64,000 nt of DNA, taken from assembly GCA_041391925.1 (NCBI GenBank), contig JAWKNA010000008.1, forward strand, positions 151,768-215,767, in the 5' to 3' direction. Position 1 is the stretch's first letter; each line of letters opens with the position of its first letter. The translations under genes and the position numbers were made by a program. Positions 44,849-53,607 of this stretch are shown one piece after another. The notes under the pieces are model-generated. The model was not told where the DNA came from. It ran no database searches and was given only the letters and a program-made list of their open reading frames with translations. Origin of the DNA: JBPOFM01 sp041391925. GTDB lineage: Bacteria > Bacteroidota > Bacteroidia > Flavobacteriales > Flavobacteriaceae.

Positions 44849-47689
44849 ATGCCAGAACAAAAACGTCTTTTTTTAGTCGATGCTTACGCTTTAATTTTCC
44901 GTGGGTACTATGCTTTCATCAAAAATCCGAGAATCAATTCCAAAGGCCAGGATACGTCGGCCATTTTTGGATTCATGAATTCGTTGTTGGATGTTATCAA
45001 GCGTGAACGCCCTGACCATTTGGCGGTGTGTTTTGATAAAGGCGGAAGCGTTGACCGAGTGGAAATGTTTGAAGCGTATAAAGCCAATCGAGATGAAACA
45101 CCCGAAGGCATTTCTACGGCGATTCCCCATATTTGTGATATTCTAAAAGCGATGCACATCCCAATCATGGTCAAGGAAGGTTTTGAAGCTGATGACGTCA
45201 TTGGTACTCTGTCGAGACAGGCTGAAAAAGCAGGATACAAGACTTTTATGGTTACGCCTGATAAGGATTTTGCTCAATTGGTCACCGAAAATGTATTTAT
45301 GTATCGACCAAAATCATTCGGTGGCGGATATGAAACTTGGGGAATAGAAGAAGTAAAGAAAAAATTTGAGGTCGAAAGTCCGTTGCAAGTCATTGACTTT
45401 TTGGGGATGATGGGCGATTCCTCCGACAACATTCCCGGACTTCCAGGTGTTGGTGAAAAAACCGCTAAAAAATTCATCAAAGAATATGGCAGTATGGAAA
45501 ATCTTTTGGCAAACACCCATGAGCTAAAAGGCAAAATGAAAGAAAATATTGAGGCCAACAAAGAATTGGGACTGCTGTCAAAAACACTGGCAACCATCAT
45601 GCTGGATGTTCCCGTGGAGTTTCATGAGAAAGATTTTGAAATGTCAGAACCTAATATTGTGGAAGTCACTAGAATTTTTGAAGAATTGGAATTCAGACAA
45701 TTGCTTTCCAATTTTCAGAAAACGTTTTCTGTTGAGGTTGCATCAGGAACTGGCAGTACAACTTTAGAAAACAAGCCTCAAGTTGACAAAAAACCAAGTT
45801 CTGCAGGAGCGGGACAATTCTCATTGTTTGAGGCCCAAGGCGACGGCACTACTGTTGTAAGTCCTCAAGGTTCTAGAGTGACAGCGGCGAGCAATTCTCA
45901 TTTTTACCAAAGTATTGCTTCGGGAATGGCGACAAAGCTGTTCATTCAAAATTTGATGAAACAAAAAAGTGTCTGTTTTGATACCGAAACCACAAGCATC
46001 GACCCTATTGTTGCCGAATTGGTCGGCATCGCATTTTCTTGGGAAGCCGGAAAAGGATTCTACCTTCCATTTCCAGAAAATAGAGATGAAGCACAGGCGT
46101 TGATTGAACAACTACGTCCATTTTTTGAAGATGAAAACATTCAGAAGATTGGGCAAAACTTGAAATACGACATCAAAGTCCTTCATAAGTATAATGTTAA
46201 AGTCCAAGGGAAATTATTTGATACCATGTTGGCGCACTATCTCATCAATCCAGATATGCGACATAATATGGATGTGTTGGCAGAAACCTATTTGAACTAC
46301 ACGCCTATTTCCATTGAGGAATTGATTGGCAAAAAAGGTAAAGGGCAACTTAACATGCGTGATGTTCCTTTGGAAAAACAAACCGAATATGCCGTTGAAG
46401 ATGCCGATATTACATTACAGCTTAAAGAGCATTTTGAAACCGAACTGGGCGAAGCCAATACACAAAAGCTGTTTGATGAAATAGAAGTTCCATTGTTGCG
46501 AGTTTTGGCCGATATGGAGTTGGAAGGCATCAATCTGGATGAAGATTTTTTGAAATCCCTTTCAGGCCAATTGGAAAGCGATATTAAAACATTGGAAACC
46601 AATATTTACAAAGAAGCTGGCGAAGAATTTAACATTGCTTCACCCAAACAGTTGGGCGAAGTTTTATTTGATAGACTGAAGTTGGTCGACAAACCAAAGA
46701 AAACTAAAACAGGGCAATACGCAACTTCAGAAGATATTTTAAGCTATTTGGCAAAAGACCATGACATCATTCAACATATTTTGGATTATCGTGGTCTGGC
46801 AAAACTAAAAAGCACTTATGTAGATGCCTTACCAACACAGGTTGAACCATCTACAGGAAGAGTGCATACCGATTATATACAAACCATTGCTGCCACAGGC
46901 CGTTTGGCAAGTAACAATCCGAATCTTCAAAATATTCCAATTCGTACTGAACGAGGTCGGCAAGTACGTAAAGCTTTTATTCCTCGTGATGAAAATTACA
47001 CCTTATTATCTGCCGATTATTCCCAAATAGAATTGCGCATCATTGCCGCATTAAGTGAAGAAGAAACAATGATAAACGCTTTTAAAAATGGCGAGGACAT
47101 TCACGCTTCAACCGCTTCAAAAGTATTTAATGTTCCAATTGAAGAAGTAACCAGAGAACAAAGAAGCAATGCCAAGACTGTTAACTTCGGAATCATTTAT
47201 GGAGTTTCGGCATTTGGCTTAAGTAACCAAACTGATTTATCTCGTGGGGAAGCCAAGGAATTGATTGACACCTATTATGCAACCTATCCAAAACTGCGCA
47301 ACTTTATCAGCGAACAGGTTGATTTTGCTCGTGAACATGGCTATGTACAAACTGTTTTAGGTCGTCGTCGTTATCTCAATGACATCAATTCCAGAAATGC
47401 AGTGGTGAGAAGTGCTGCCGAACGAAATGCCGTGAATGCGCCCATACAGGGAAGTGCTGCGGATATCATCAAAATTGCGATGATTAACATTCATGACAAA
47501 CTTGAAAAAGGCAATTTCAAAACCAAAATGCTGCTTCAAGTGCATGATGAGTTGGTATTTGATGTCTATAAACCAGAATTGGAAGCTATCAAAAAACTGG
47601 TGAAAACTGAAATGGAATCCGCGTACACCTTATCAGTGCCTTTGGATGTGGATTTGGGCGTTGGGAATGATTGGCTGGAGGCACATTAA
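44849..47689 (+). CDS. polA: DNA polymerase I
   Basis: Replication and repair polymerase, 946 residues. The start chosen is the ATG before PEQKRLFLVDAY; an earlier frame from 44762 includes unrelated sequence, and an ATG at 44825 is possible. Domains: 5'-3' exonuclease (1-300) with LVDAYALIFR and GDSSDNIPGLPGVG; 3'-5' exonuclease (about 360-540) with active DTETTS, so proofreading is probably retained; polymerase A domain (560-946) with ADYSQIELRIIA, RSNAKTVNFGIIYG and LQVHDELVFDV. Its stop overlaps the convergent KAP NTPase gene by four bases. Confidence 0.97.
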   Translation: MPEQKRLFLVDAYALIFRGYYAFIKNPRINSKGQDTSAIFGFMNSLLDVIKRERPDHLAVCFDKGGSVDRVEMFEAYKANRDETPEGISTAIPHICDILKAMHIPIMVKEGFEADDVIGTLSRQAEKAGYKTFMVTPDKDFAQLVTENVFMYRPKSFGGGYETWGIEEVKKKFEVESPLQVIDFLGMMGDSSDNIPGLPGVGEKTAKKFIKEYGSMENLLANTHELKGKMKENIEANKELGLLSKTLATIMLDVPVEFHEKDFEMSEPNIVEVTRIFEELEFRQLLSNFQKTFSVEVASGTGSTTLENKPQVDKKPSSAGAGQFSLFEAQGDGTTVVSPQGSRVTAASNSHFYQSIASGMATKLFIQNLMKQKSVCFDTETTSIDPIVAELVGIAFSWEAGKGFYLPFPENRDEAQALIEQLRPFFEDENIQKIGQNLKYDIKVLHKYNVKVQGKLFDTMLAHYLINPDMRHNMDVLAETYLNYTPISIEELIGKKGKGQLNMRDVPLEKQTEYAVEDADITLQLKEHFETELGEANTQKLFDEIEVPLLRVLADMELEGINLDEDFLKSLSGQLESDIKTLETNIYKEAGEEFNIASPKQLGEVLFDRLKLVDKPKKTKTGQYATSEDILSYLAKDHDIIQHILDYRGLAKLKSTYVDALPTQVEPSTGRVHTDYIQTIAATGRLASNNPNLQNIPIRTERGRQVRKAFIPRDENYTLLSADYSQIELRIIAALSEEETMINAFKNGEDIHASTASKVFNVPIEEVTREQRSNAKTVNFGIIYGVSAFGLSNQTDLSRGEAKELIDTYYATYPKLRNFISEQVDFAREHGYVQTVLGRRRYLNDINSRNAVVRSAAERNAVNAPIQGSAADIIKIAMINIHDKLEKGNFKTKMLLQVHDELVFDVYKPELEAIKKLVKTEMESAYTLSVPLDVDLGVGNDWLEAH

Positions 47690-49113
47690 AGTATTTTTGT
47701 AATTAATTGTTTTATTTCGTTCATAGAAAGATCGGAGTCATTTTCTTCATAATCTAAAATATTTTCATTATTTAAAACATACTCTATAAATCTATATTCA
47801 ATATTCTTTTCGGAGACCTTCATCAATAAAAAGTCATCATTTGTATATGAATTTCTAGATAGTTGAAGAACATTATTAGGTAGAAAAGAAAAAACGAATT
47901 CTTGATATTGGTTATTACTAAAATGAATTGAACTAATCTTTTTATTAATTAAATCTTGAGTCGCTAAATGTTCTATTGTTCGTTGATAGCCTTCTAAACT
48001 TCCCTCTTTAACGGATTTATTAACAACACCAAGAAGATAAGATTCCTTATATTTCATATCAAAAACCCTATGAAATAATTTTGGATGAAATTCATGCAAT
48101 ATGATGAAGTATAGAACCAAAATTGTTTCAAAATAATTACCTTCATTATCTATGTAAATGTTAGGAAGGCGAATTCTAGAATTATTCTCTTTAATACTTC
48201 TGAAGATTTGAAACTTATTAAGAACTTTTTTTATTCTTCTCGGATTAGTAATTTTTAAAACTTTAAAAAAACTGGAAATATTTAAATTTAATTTTCCTTT
48301 TAAGGAAGAAACTTCAACATTATTGAAATATAGATTAACCAATTTTAATAAATCATCATATTCAGGCATTGTAAAAGATATATCAAAAATCTTCTCCAAA
48401 TACTCATTCGCCTTTACAACCTTTCCATACTTTGTTTTTACTGCTTCATTAACTGCCTTTTTATCAATCCCGCAGAAGAATATTGTTTTTTCTCCATAAG
48501 TAAAAAAGAGTTTTAGGGCAGAAAGCAGGTTCAGCACATTTTCTGGTTCGCATCTATCCAAATCGTCAACAAAGACAATGTTAAAATTTTTCTTTTTGGA
48601 TTTTGTGTTGTTGTCTTCCCATTTTCTAAATTCTATCTTGAACTTTTCTTTAAGCTGAAGAAATGTCTCTTCTGGTACTTCTTCCAAAGTTTCAACGAGC
48701 TTACTCCCATCAATACTCAATCCTGGCACAGAAATACGTATTGACTTTGAAAACCCTTTAAATAGTTTTGCAGCAACTTCCAGAATTTCTCCAAAAGCCT
48801 CATCTGTAGAATCTTGGCTTTTTTTCACTAAATATTCCAACAAAGACAGCGACAAGTTAGAATCACTTTCAAATTCCCAAGCCTCAAAGAAGAATGTATT
48901 AAAGCTCACTTTAAGTTCTTTTTGAAGATATTTCATCAAGGTGCTTTTGCCACTTCCCCATTCTCCATAAAGACAAAACATCTTAATGTCTTTAAATTCA
49001 TCTTTATTACTTTCCAGAAATGTTTTAATTATTTGACCCTTATCTATAATTCCTAAATAATCATTTTCTGAATTTAAGTCTTCAATAGGAAGATTGTTGA
49101 GTAGTTTTGACAT
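47686..49113 (-). CDS. KAP-family P-loop NTPase
   Basis: A 475-residue ATPase of the KAP group (STAND-related). Walker A is GEWGSGKST (residues 50-58) and Walker B is NIVFVDDLDRCEP (178-190), with the KAP sequel ENVLNLLSALKLFF. No convincing membrane insert is seen, unlike many KAP proteins. The C-terminal 150 residues match nothing recognised. Base composition and codon use are visibly more AT-rich than the neighbours polA and rplM, and the gene is a lone minus-strand insert among plus-strand housekeeping genes with its end overlapping polA. This suggests horizontal gain; some KAP NTPases act in phage exclusion, but function here is unproven. Confidence 0.85.
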   Translation of the reverse strand: MSKLLNNLPIEDLNSENDYLGIIDKGQIIKTFLESNKDEFKDIKMFCLYGEWGSGKSTLMKYLQKELKVSFNTFFFEAWEFESDSNLSLSLLEYLVKKSQDSTDEAFGEILEVAAKLFKGFSKSIRISVPGLSIDGSKLVETLEEVPEETFLQLKEKFKIEFRKWEDNNTKSKKKNFNIVFVDDLDRCEPENVLNLLSALKLFFTYGEKTIFFCGIDKKAVNEAVKTKYGKVVKANEYLEKIFDISFTMPEYDDLLKLVNLYFNNVEVSSLKGKLNLNISSFFKVLKITNPRRIKKVLNKFQIFRSIKENNSRIRLPNIYIDNEGNYFETILVLYFIILHEFHPKLFHRVFDMKYKESYLLGVVNKSVKEGSLEGYQRTIEHLATQDLINKKISSIHFSNNQYQEFVFSFLPNNVLQLSRNSYTNDDFLLMKVSEKNIEYRFIEYVLNNENILDYEENDSDLSMNEIKQLITKIL

Positions 49114-49170
49114 AAAAAAGTATTTAGATAAAAATAAGAAAAACAGTAAGATAAAATTTAATACATACTA

Positions 49171-49201
49171 TTTGGTAATGACATAGATTATCGTAAATTT
49201 G
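49171..49201 (+). promoter_or_regulatory. Promoter of rplM-rpsI
   Basis: TTTG at 49171-49174, a 19-bp spacer and TAAATTTG at 49194-49201: exact in both Bacteroidota elements, same boxes and spacing as the tRNA-Gln promoter. Leader to the GTG start is about 40 bases. Confidence 0.85.
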
Positions 49202-49248
49202 CAAACTCTTTTTGAGAGAGGAATGTTTAATTAGTAAATTTAATAAGT

Positions 49249-49704
49249 GTGGATACATTAAGCTACAAAACGATTTCAGCTAACAAAGCTACCGCAGACA
49301 AGCAGTGGGTTTTGGTAGATGCTGAAGGTCAAAGTCTAGGGCGTCTTGCTTCTAAAGTTGCAAAACTTTTGAGAGGTAAGCACAAGCCAAGCTTCACACC
49401 ACATGTTGATTGCGGCGATAACGTCATTGTTATCAATTCTGAAAAAGTCAACTTAACTGGAAACAAGTGGAATGACAAAACGTACATTCGTCACACAGGC
49501 TATCCAGGTGGTCAAAGAAGTTTATCTGCTACCGAAATGTTTGGAAAAGATCCAGCAAGGTTAGTGGAAAAATCAGTAAAAGGAATGCTCCCTAAAAACA
49601 AATTAGGTGCAGAGCTATTCCGTAACCTAAACGTTGTTGTAGGTTCAGAGCACACTCATGCAGCTCAAAAACCGAAAACAATTAATTTAAACGAATTCAA
49701 TTAA
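49249..49704 (+). CDS. rplM: 50S ribosomal protein L13
   Basis: Ribosomal protein uL13, 151 residues. It starts with GTG (MDTLSYKTISANKAT), the N-terminus usual in Flavobacteriaceae; there is no nearby in-frame ATG. Seen: DAEGQSLGRLASKVA, HVDCGDNVIVINSEKV and GMLPKNKLGAELFRNL. Its stop codon shares one base with the rpsI ATG (TAATG), implying translational coupling. Confidence 0.97.
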   Translation: MDTLSYKTISANKATADKQWVLVDAEGQSLGRLASKVAKLLRGKHKPSFTPHVDCGDNVIVINSEKVNLTGNKWNDKTYIRHTGYPGGQRSLSATEMFGKDPARLVEKSVKGMLPKNKLGAELFRNLNVVVGSEHTHAAQKPKTINLNEFN

Positions 49705-50090
49705 TGGAAGTAATTCACAAAATTGGCCGTAGAAAAACGGCTGTTGCTCGCGCGTATGTTGCCAAAGGAAAAGGGAACATCACAATTAATAAAAAAGACA
49801 TGGCGACTTATTTTCCTACTGCTACCTTGCAGTACAAAATAAATCAACCTTTGGTCATGACTAACAATGAAGGCAACTTTGATATTACAGTCAATGTATA
49901 TGGAGGTGGTATTACTGGTCAAGCAGAAGCAATCCGTTTAGCAATCTCTCGCGCTATGTGCGATGTGAGCGAAGAAAACAGAGGCATCTTAAAACCAGAA
50001 GGCTTGTTAACAAGAGACCAAAGAATGGTAGAACGTAAGAAATTCGGACAGAAGAAAGCTCGTAAGAAATTCCAGTTCTCTAAACGTTAA
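49704..50090 (+). CDS. rpsI: 30S ribosomal protein S9
   Basis: Ribosomal protein uS9, 128 residues, with the N-terminal IGRRKTAVARAY, the GGGITGQAEAIRLAI core and the basic C-terminal tail GQKKARKKFQFSKR that reaches the decoding centre. Coupled to rplM by a one-base overlap. A terminator follows, so rpsB is a separate unit. Confidence 0.97.
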   Translation: MEVIHKIGRRKTAVARAYVAKGKGNITINKKDMATYFPTATLQYKINQPLVMTNNEGNFDITVNVYGGGITGQAEAIRLAISRAMCDVSEENRGILKPEGLLTRDQRMVERKKFGQKKARKKFQFSKR

Positions 50091-50101
50091 TACCTTTACC
50101 A

Positions 50102-50119
50102 TCCCGATAATTATCGGGA
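50102..50119. repeat. 18-bp perfect palindrome after rpsI
   Basis: TCCCGATAATTATCGGGA is its own reverse complement. It lies 11 bp after the rpsI stop and just before a terminator hairpin, without a T-run of its own. Similar CCCGATAxxTATCGGG palindromes are common between genes in Bacteroidota, from memory; copy number here cannot be judged from one window. Confidence 0.7.
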
Positions 50120-50120
50120 C

Positions 50121-50163
50121 GATTGGAAGTATCCTCAAAGCATATTTCCAATCAAGTTTTTTT
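50121..50163 (+). terminator. Intrinsic terminator of rplM-rpsI
   Basis: GATTGGAAGTAT (50121-50132) pairs with ATATTTCCAATC (50142-50153) with one G-U pair, nine-base loop, followed by AAG and a run of T. Confidence 0.8.
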
Positions 50164-50273
50164 ATTGAAAAACAAATTTTAAACCAGTTTTTAGTTTAGC
50201 ATCTAAATGGTGAAGGCGAGCGCAAGCAACCACTTCATCATTGCTAATTCAACAGAACGTAAACTATCAAAAA

Positions 50274-51062
50274 ATGAAAGTAGAAGTAAAAGAATTATTG
50301 GACGCAGGTGTACACTTCGGACACTTGACCAGAAAGTGGGATCCAAACATGGCTCCTTACATTTATATGGAGCGTAATGGTATCCATATCATCAATCTTT
50401 ACAAAACAGCTGCCAAAATTGAAGAAACATCTCAAGCACTTCACAAAATTGCAGCATCTGGAAAGAAAATCCTTTTTGTAGCCACAAAAAAACAAGCCAA
50501 AGACATCGTTGCTGAAAAAGCAGGTGCTGTGAGCATGCCTTACATCACAGAAAGATGGCCAGGCGGAATGTTGACCAACTTTGTAACCATCAGAAAAGCT
50601 GTAAAGAAAATGGCTATGATTGATAAAATGAAGAAAGATGGTACATTCAACACATTGTCTAAAAAAGAACGTCTTCAAGTAGACCGTTTGAGAGCTAAAT
50701 TAGAGAAAAATTTAGGTTCTATTTCTGATATGACGCGTTTGCCAGGAGCTTTGTTTGTTGTGGACATCAAACGTGAGCACATCGCCATCAAAGAAGCACA
50801 GAAATTAAACATTCCAATCTTTGCAATGGTGGATACCAATTCTGACCCACGTGAAGTTGACTACGTGATTCCTGCAAATGACGATGCTTCAAAATCAATT
50901 GAAAAAGTACTATCAATTGTCACTTCAGCAGTAGCAGAAGGTCTATCTGAACGTAAATCTGATAAATCTGACAAAGAAGAGGGTGATGATGAAAACGAAG
51001 TAAAAGCACCAAAAAAATCGACAGCAAAAAAAGCAGTAGCAGTAGCTGACGAAGAAGAATAA
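50274..51062 (+). CDS. rpsB: 30S ribosomal protein S2
   Basis: Ribosomal protein uS2, 262 residues. The ATG at 50274 gives the standard N-terminus MKVEVKELLDAGVHFGH; a longer TTG frame from 50241 is rejected. Seen: RKWDPNMAPYIY, ITERWPGGMLTNF, LPGALFVVDIKREHIA and AMVDTNSDPREVDYVIPANDD. The C-terminus is extended by a Lys/Ala/Glu-rich tail, as often in this phylum. The 110-bp leader after the rpsI terminator probably holds the promoter (one-mismatch TAGTTTAG at 50192). Confidence 0.97.
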   Translation: MKVEVKELLDAGVHFGHLTRKWDPNMAPYIYMERNGIHIINLYKTAAKIEETSQALHKIAASGKKILFVATKKQAKDIVAEKAGAVSMPYITERWPGGMLTNFVTIRKAVKKMAMIDKMKKDGTFNTLSKKERLQVDRLRAKLEKNLGSISDMTRLPGALFVVDIKREHIAIKEAQKLNIPIFAMVDTNSDPREVDYVIPANDDASKSIEKVLSIVTSAVAEGLSERKSDKSDKEEGDDENEVKAPKKSTAKKAVAVADEEE

Positions 51063-51084
51063 ATAACAATTACACAACACATAT

Positions 51085-51132
51085 AAGTCGTTTAATTCTT
51101 TTCTTCGCAGAAATAAATTGAACGACTTTTTT
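51085..51132 (+). terminator. Terminator-like hairpin between rpsB and tsf
   Basis: AAGTCGTTTAATT (51085-51097) pairs with AATTGAACGACTT (51116-51128) with one G-U pair, 18-base loop, then a run of T ending 15 bp before the tsf ATG. Probably a partial terminator that sets the rpsB:tsf ratio. Confidence 0.65.
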
Positions 51133-51147
51133 AAATTTAATAACTAT

Positions 51148-52122
51148 ATGGAATCTACAGTAAAAATAACAGCCGCAGAGGTAAACAAATTAAGACAAGC
51201 TACAGGAGCCGGAATGATGGACTGTAAAAAAGCTTTGGTGGAAGCTGAAGGTGATTTTGACAAAGCAATTGATGTTTTGCGTAAAAAAGGCCAAAAAGTT
51301 GCTGAAAAAAGAGCTGACAGAGAATCGTCTGAAGGAGCTGCTGTTGCAAAAATAAACAATGACAATACTGTTGGTATTGCAATCGTATTGGGTTGCGAAA
51401 CTGATTTTGTTGGTAAAAACGATTCTTTTATTGCATTGGCAAATGATATTGCTGATATTGCCATTAACTGCAACTCAAAAGAGGAACTATTGGCAGCCGA
51501 TTTTGGAGGCATGACCGTTGCTGACAAATTGGTGGAACAAACTGGCGTTATTGGCGAAAAAATAGATTTGAACGCTTTCGAAAGATTGGAAGCACCTTAC
51601 GTAGGTTCTTATGTTCACATCAACAAGATTGCTGCTATCGTTGGTTTCTCTGCAAAAGTTGACAACGTAGAAGAATTAGCAAAAGATGTTGCCATGCAAA
51701 TTGCATCTATGGGAGCAACTACTTTGTCTTACAAAGATTTTGACCCAGCATTCATCGCATCCGAGACTGAAGCAAGAATCGCTGTGATTGAAAAAGACAA
51801 TGAAGAATTAGCACGTTTGGGTAAAACACTTAAAAATGTACCACAGTACATTTCTATGGCTCAATTGACACCTGAAGTATTGGCTAAAGCTGAAGAAGCT
51901 GCAAAAGCTGAATTGAAAGCTGAAGGAAAACCAGAGCAAATTTGGGACAGAATCCTTCCAGGTAAGATGGAGCGTTTCATTTCTGATAACACCACTTTGG
52001 ACCAAGAAAAATGTTTGTTGGACCAAACCTTCATCAAAGATGAAAAAATGAATGTTGCAAAATACGTTGCATCTTATGGCGATGTCAAAGTAACAGACTT
52101 TAAACGTGTGTCTTTGGGATAA
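51148..52122 (+). CDS. tsf: Elongation factor Ts
   Basis: EF-Ts, 324 residues, recycles EF-Tu by GDP exchange. The start is the ATG before ESTVKITAAEVNKLR; an upstream frame from 51118 overlaps the leader hairpin. Seen: the UBA-like N-terminus with RQATGAGMMDCKKALVEA, GCETDFVGKND, MQIASMGATT (core) and a C-terminal FKRVSLG. Follows rpsB in the universal order; ends at its own terminator. Confidence 0.97.
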   Translation: MESTVKITAAEVNKLRQATGAGMMDCKKALVEAEGDFDKAIDVLRKKGQKVAEKRADRESSEGAAVAKINNDNTVGIAIVLGCETDFVGKNDSFIALANDIADIAINCNSKEELLAADFGGMTVADKLVEQTGVIGEKIDLNAFERLEAPYVGSYVHINKIAAIVGFSAKVDNVEELAKDVAMQIASMGATTLSYKDFDPAFIASETEARIAVIEKDNEELARLGKTLKNVPQYISMAQLTPEVLAKAEEAAKAELKAEGKPEQIWDRILPGKMERFISDNTTLDQEKCLLDQTFIKDEKMNVAKYVASYGDVKVTDFKRVSLG

Positions 52123-52142
52123 TCTCATTTCATGATAATTTT

Positions 52143-52176
52143 AAAAGCCTTTCATTTATTTGGAAGGCTTTTTTTA
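52143..52176 (+). terminator. Intrinsic terminator after tsf
   Basis: AAAAGCCTTTC (52143-52153) pairs with GGAAGGCTTTT (52162-52172) with one wobble pair, eight-base loop, followed by T-run. Confidence 0.88.
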
Positions 52177-52201
52177 TAAAACAAATGCAAAAAAAATTAT
52201 G

Positions 52202-52209
52202 TAGTTTTG
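52202..52209 (+). promoter_or_regulatory. Candidate -7 element of pyrH-frr
   Basis: TAGTTTTG matches TAnnTTTG exactly, 18 bp before the pyrH ATG and after the tsf terminator. No good -33 match. Confidence 0.55.
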
Positions 52210-52227
52210 CTAAACTTTTTGAAACAG

Positions 52228-52935
52228 ATGAAATACAAAAGAATCCTCCTAAAACTATCCGGTGAAGCACTTATGGGCGAACGCCAATATGGCATTGACC
52301 CGCAGCGTTTGGCAGAATATGCACAAGACATTAAAACCATCACCGAAAAAGGAGTGGAAGTAGCTATTGTGATTGGAGGGGGAAATATTTTTAGAGGAGT
52401 GGCTGGTGCAAGTAACGGCATGGACCGAGTACAAGGTGACCACATGGGAATGTTGGCAACCGTCATCAACGGCTTGGCTTTGCAAAGTGCGCTTGAAGAT
52501 GCTGGGGTTCCCACTCGTTTACAATCTGCAGTTCATATTAACCAAGTGGCAGAACCTTTTATTCGTAGAAGAGCGATGCGTCATTTGGAAAAAGGTCGCG
52601 TGGTGATTTTTGGTGGAGGTACAGGAAATCCTTATTTCACAACCGATTCTGCAGCCGTATTGAGAGCGATTGAAATTGAAGCAGATGTGATTTTAAAAGG
52701 CACTCGAGTGGATGGAATTTATAATACCGACCCTGAAAAAGATACTACTGCCATAAAATTTGATCATATTTCATTTGATGATGTGATTCGTAAAGGTCTA
52801 AAGGTTATGGACACGACAGCTTTCACGTTGAGCCAAGAAAACGAATTGCCAATTATCGTTTTCGATATGAACAAAAAAGGGAATCTTCTGAAAGTGGTTT
52901 CTGGAGAAAAAATAGGAACAAAAGTTAATTTATAG
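52228..52935 (+). CDS. pyrH: Uridylate kinase (UMP kinase)
   Basis: Phosphorylates UMP to UDP in pyrimidine synthesis. The 235-residue protein starts at the ATG before KYKRILLKLSGEAL. Seen: VIGGGNIFRG, DHMGMLATVINGLAL, GGGTGNPYFTTDSAA and KGTRVDGIYNTDPEKD, all diagnostic of bacterial PyrH. It precedes frr by 54 bp in the conserved tsf-pyrH-frr order. Confidence 0.97.
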   Translation: MKYKRILLKLSGEALMGERQYGIDPQRLAEYAQDIKTITEKGVEVAIVIGGGNIFRGVAGASNGMDRVQGDHMGMLATVINGLALQSALEDAGVPTRLQSAVHINQVAEPFIRRRAMRHLEKGRVVIFGGGTGNPYFTTDSAAVLRAIEIEADVILKGTRVDGIYNTDPEKDTTAIKFDHISFDDVIRKGLKVMDTTAFTLSQENELPIIVFDMNKKGNLLKVVSGEKIGTKVNL

Positions 52936-52989
52936 GTTTGTTTGGCTTGTTTATTGAAAGCCAAAAATGCAAATTAAAAAGTTTTTAAA

Positions 52990-53547
52990 ATGAACGAAGA
53001 GATTCAATTTATACTGGACACTGCAAAGGAAGCAATGGATGCTGCCATTAAGCATCTCGAAAAGCAATTTGTAAATATTAGAGCTGGTAAAGCTAGTCCT
53101 GCCATGTTGGGAAGTGTGATGGTCAACTATTATGGTTCTCAGACACCTTTAAACCAAGTTTCCAATGTGAATACACCTGATGGACGAACCATAACCATTC
53201 AACCTTGGGAAAAAAATATGCTTCAGGAAATTGAAAAAGGTATCCAGATTGCAAATCTTGGGTTTAATCCCATGAACAATGGCGATACCATCATTATCAA
53301 TGTACCGCCTTTGACAGAAGAGCGTCGTCGTGATTTGGCTAAACAAGCGAAAGCTGAAGCTGAAGATGCAAAAATAGGCATTCGAAGTGCCAGAAAAGAT
53401 GCCAACACTGACATCAAAAAGCTGGAGGATGTTTCCGAAGACCTTCAAAAAAACGCAGAAATAGATGTGCAACAAATGACTGACAAATTCGTTAGTAAAG
53501 TTGACCATATTTTAGAGATCAAAGAAAAAGAAATCATGACCGTGTAA
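52990..53547 (+). CDS. frr: Ribosome recycling factor
   Basis: Splits post-termination ribosomes together with EF-G. The 185-residue protein has the family pattern FVNIRAGKASPAML, NYYGSQTPLNQVSNV, IQPWEKNM and PPLTEERRRDLAKQAK. It is probably co-transcribed with pyrH and ends at a hairpin terminator. Confidence 0.97.
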   Translation: MNEEIQFILDTAKEAMDAAIKHLEKQFVNIRAGKASPAMLGSVMVNYYGSQTPLNQVSNVNTPDGRTITIQPWEKNMLQEIEKGIQIANLGFNPMNNGDTIIINVPPLTEERRRDLAKQAKAEAEDAKIGIRSARKDANTDIKKLEDVSEDLQKNAEIDVQQMTDKFVSKVDHILEIKEKEIMTV

Positions 53548-53553
53548 ATATCG

Positions 53554-53578
53554 AGCGACGATTGGGTCGCTTTTTTTT
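53554..53578 (+). terminator. Intrinsic terminator after frr
   Basis: AGCGAC (53554-53559) pairs with GTCGCT (53566-53571), six-base loop, followed by a run of seven more T. Confidence 0.85.
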
Positions 53579-53607
53579 ATGCTTCAATCATTTCATTATA
53601 CATTTTT

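Noticed and set aside
50102..50119. Palindrome after rpsI as the terminator itself
   Set aside because: It has no T-run; the neighbouring hairpin at 50121-50163 is the better terminator.
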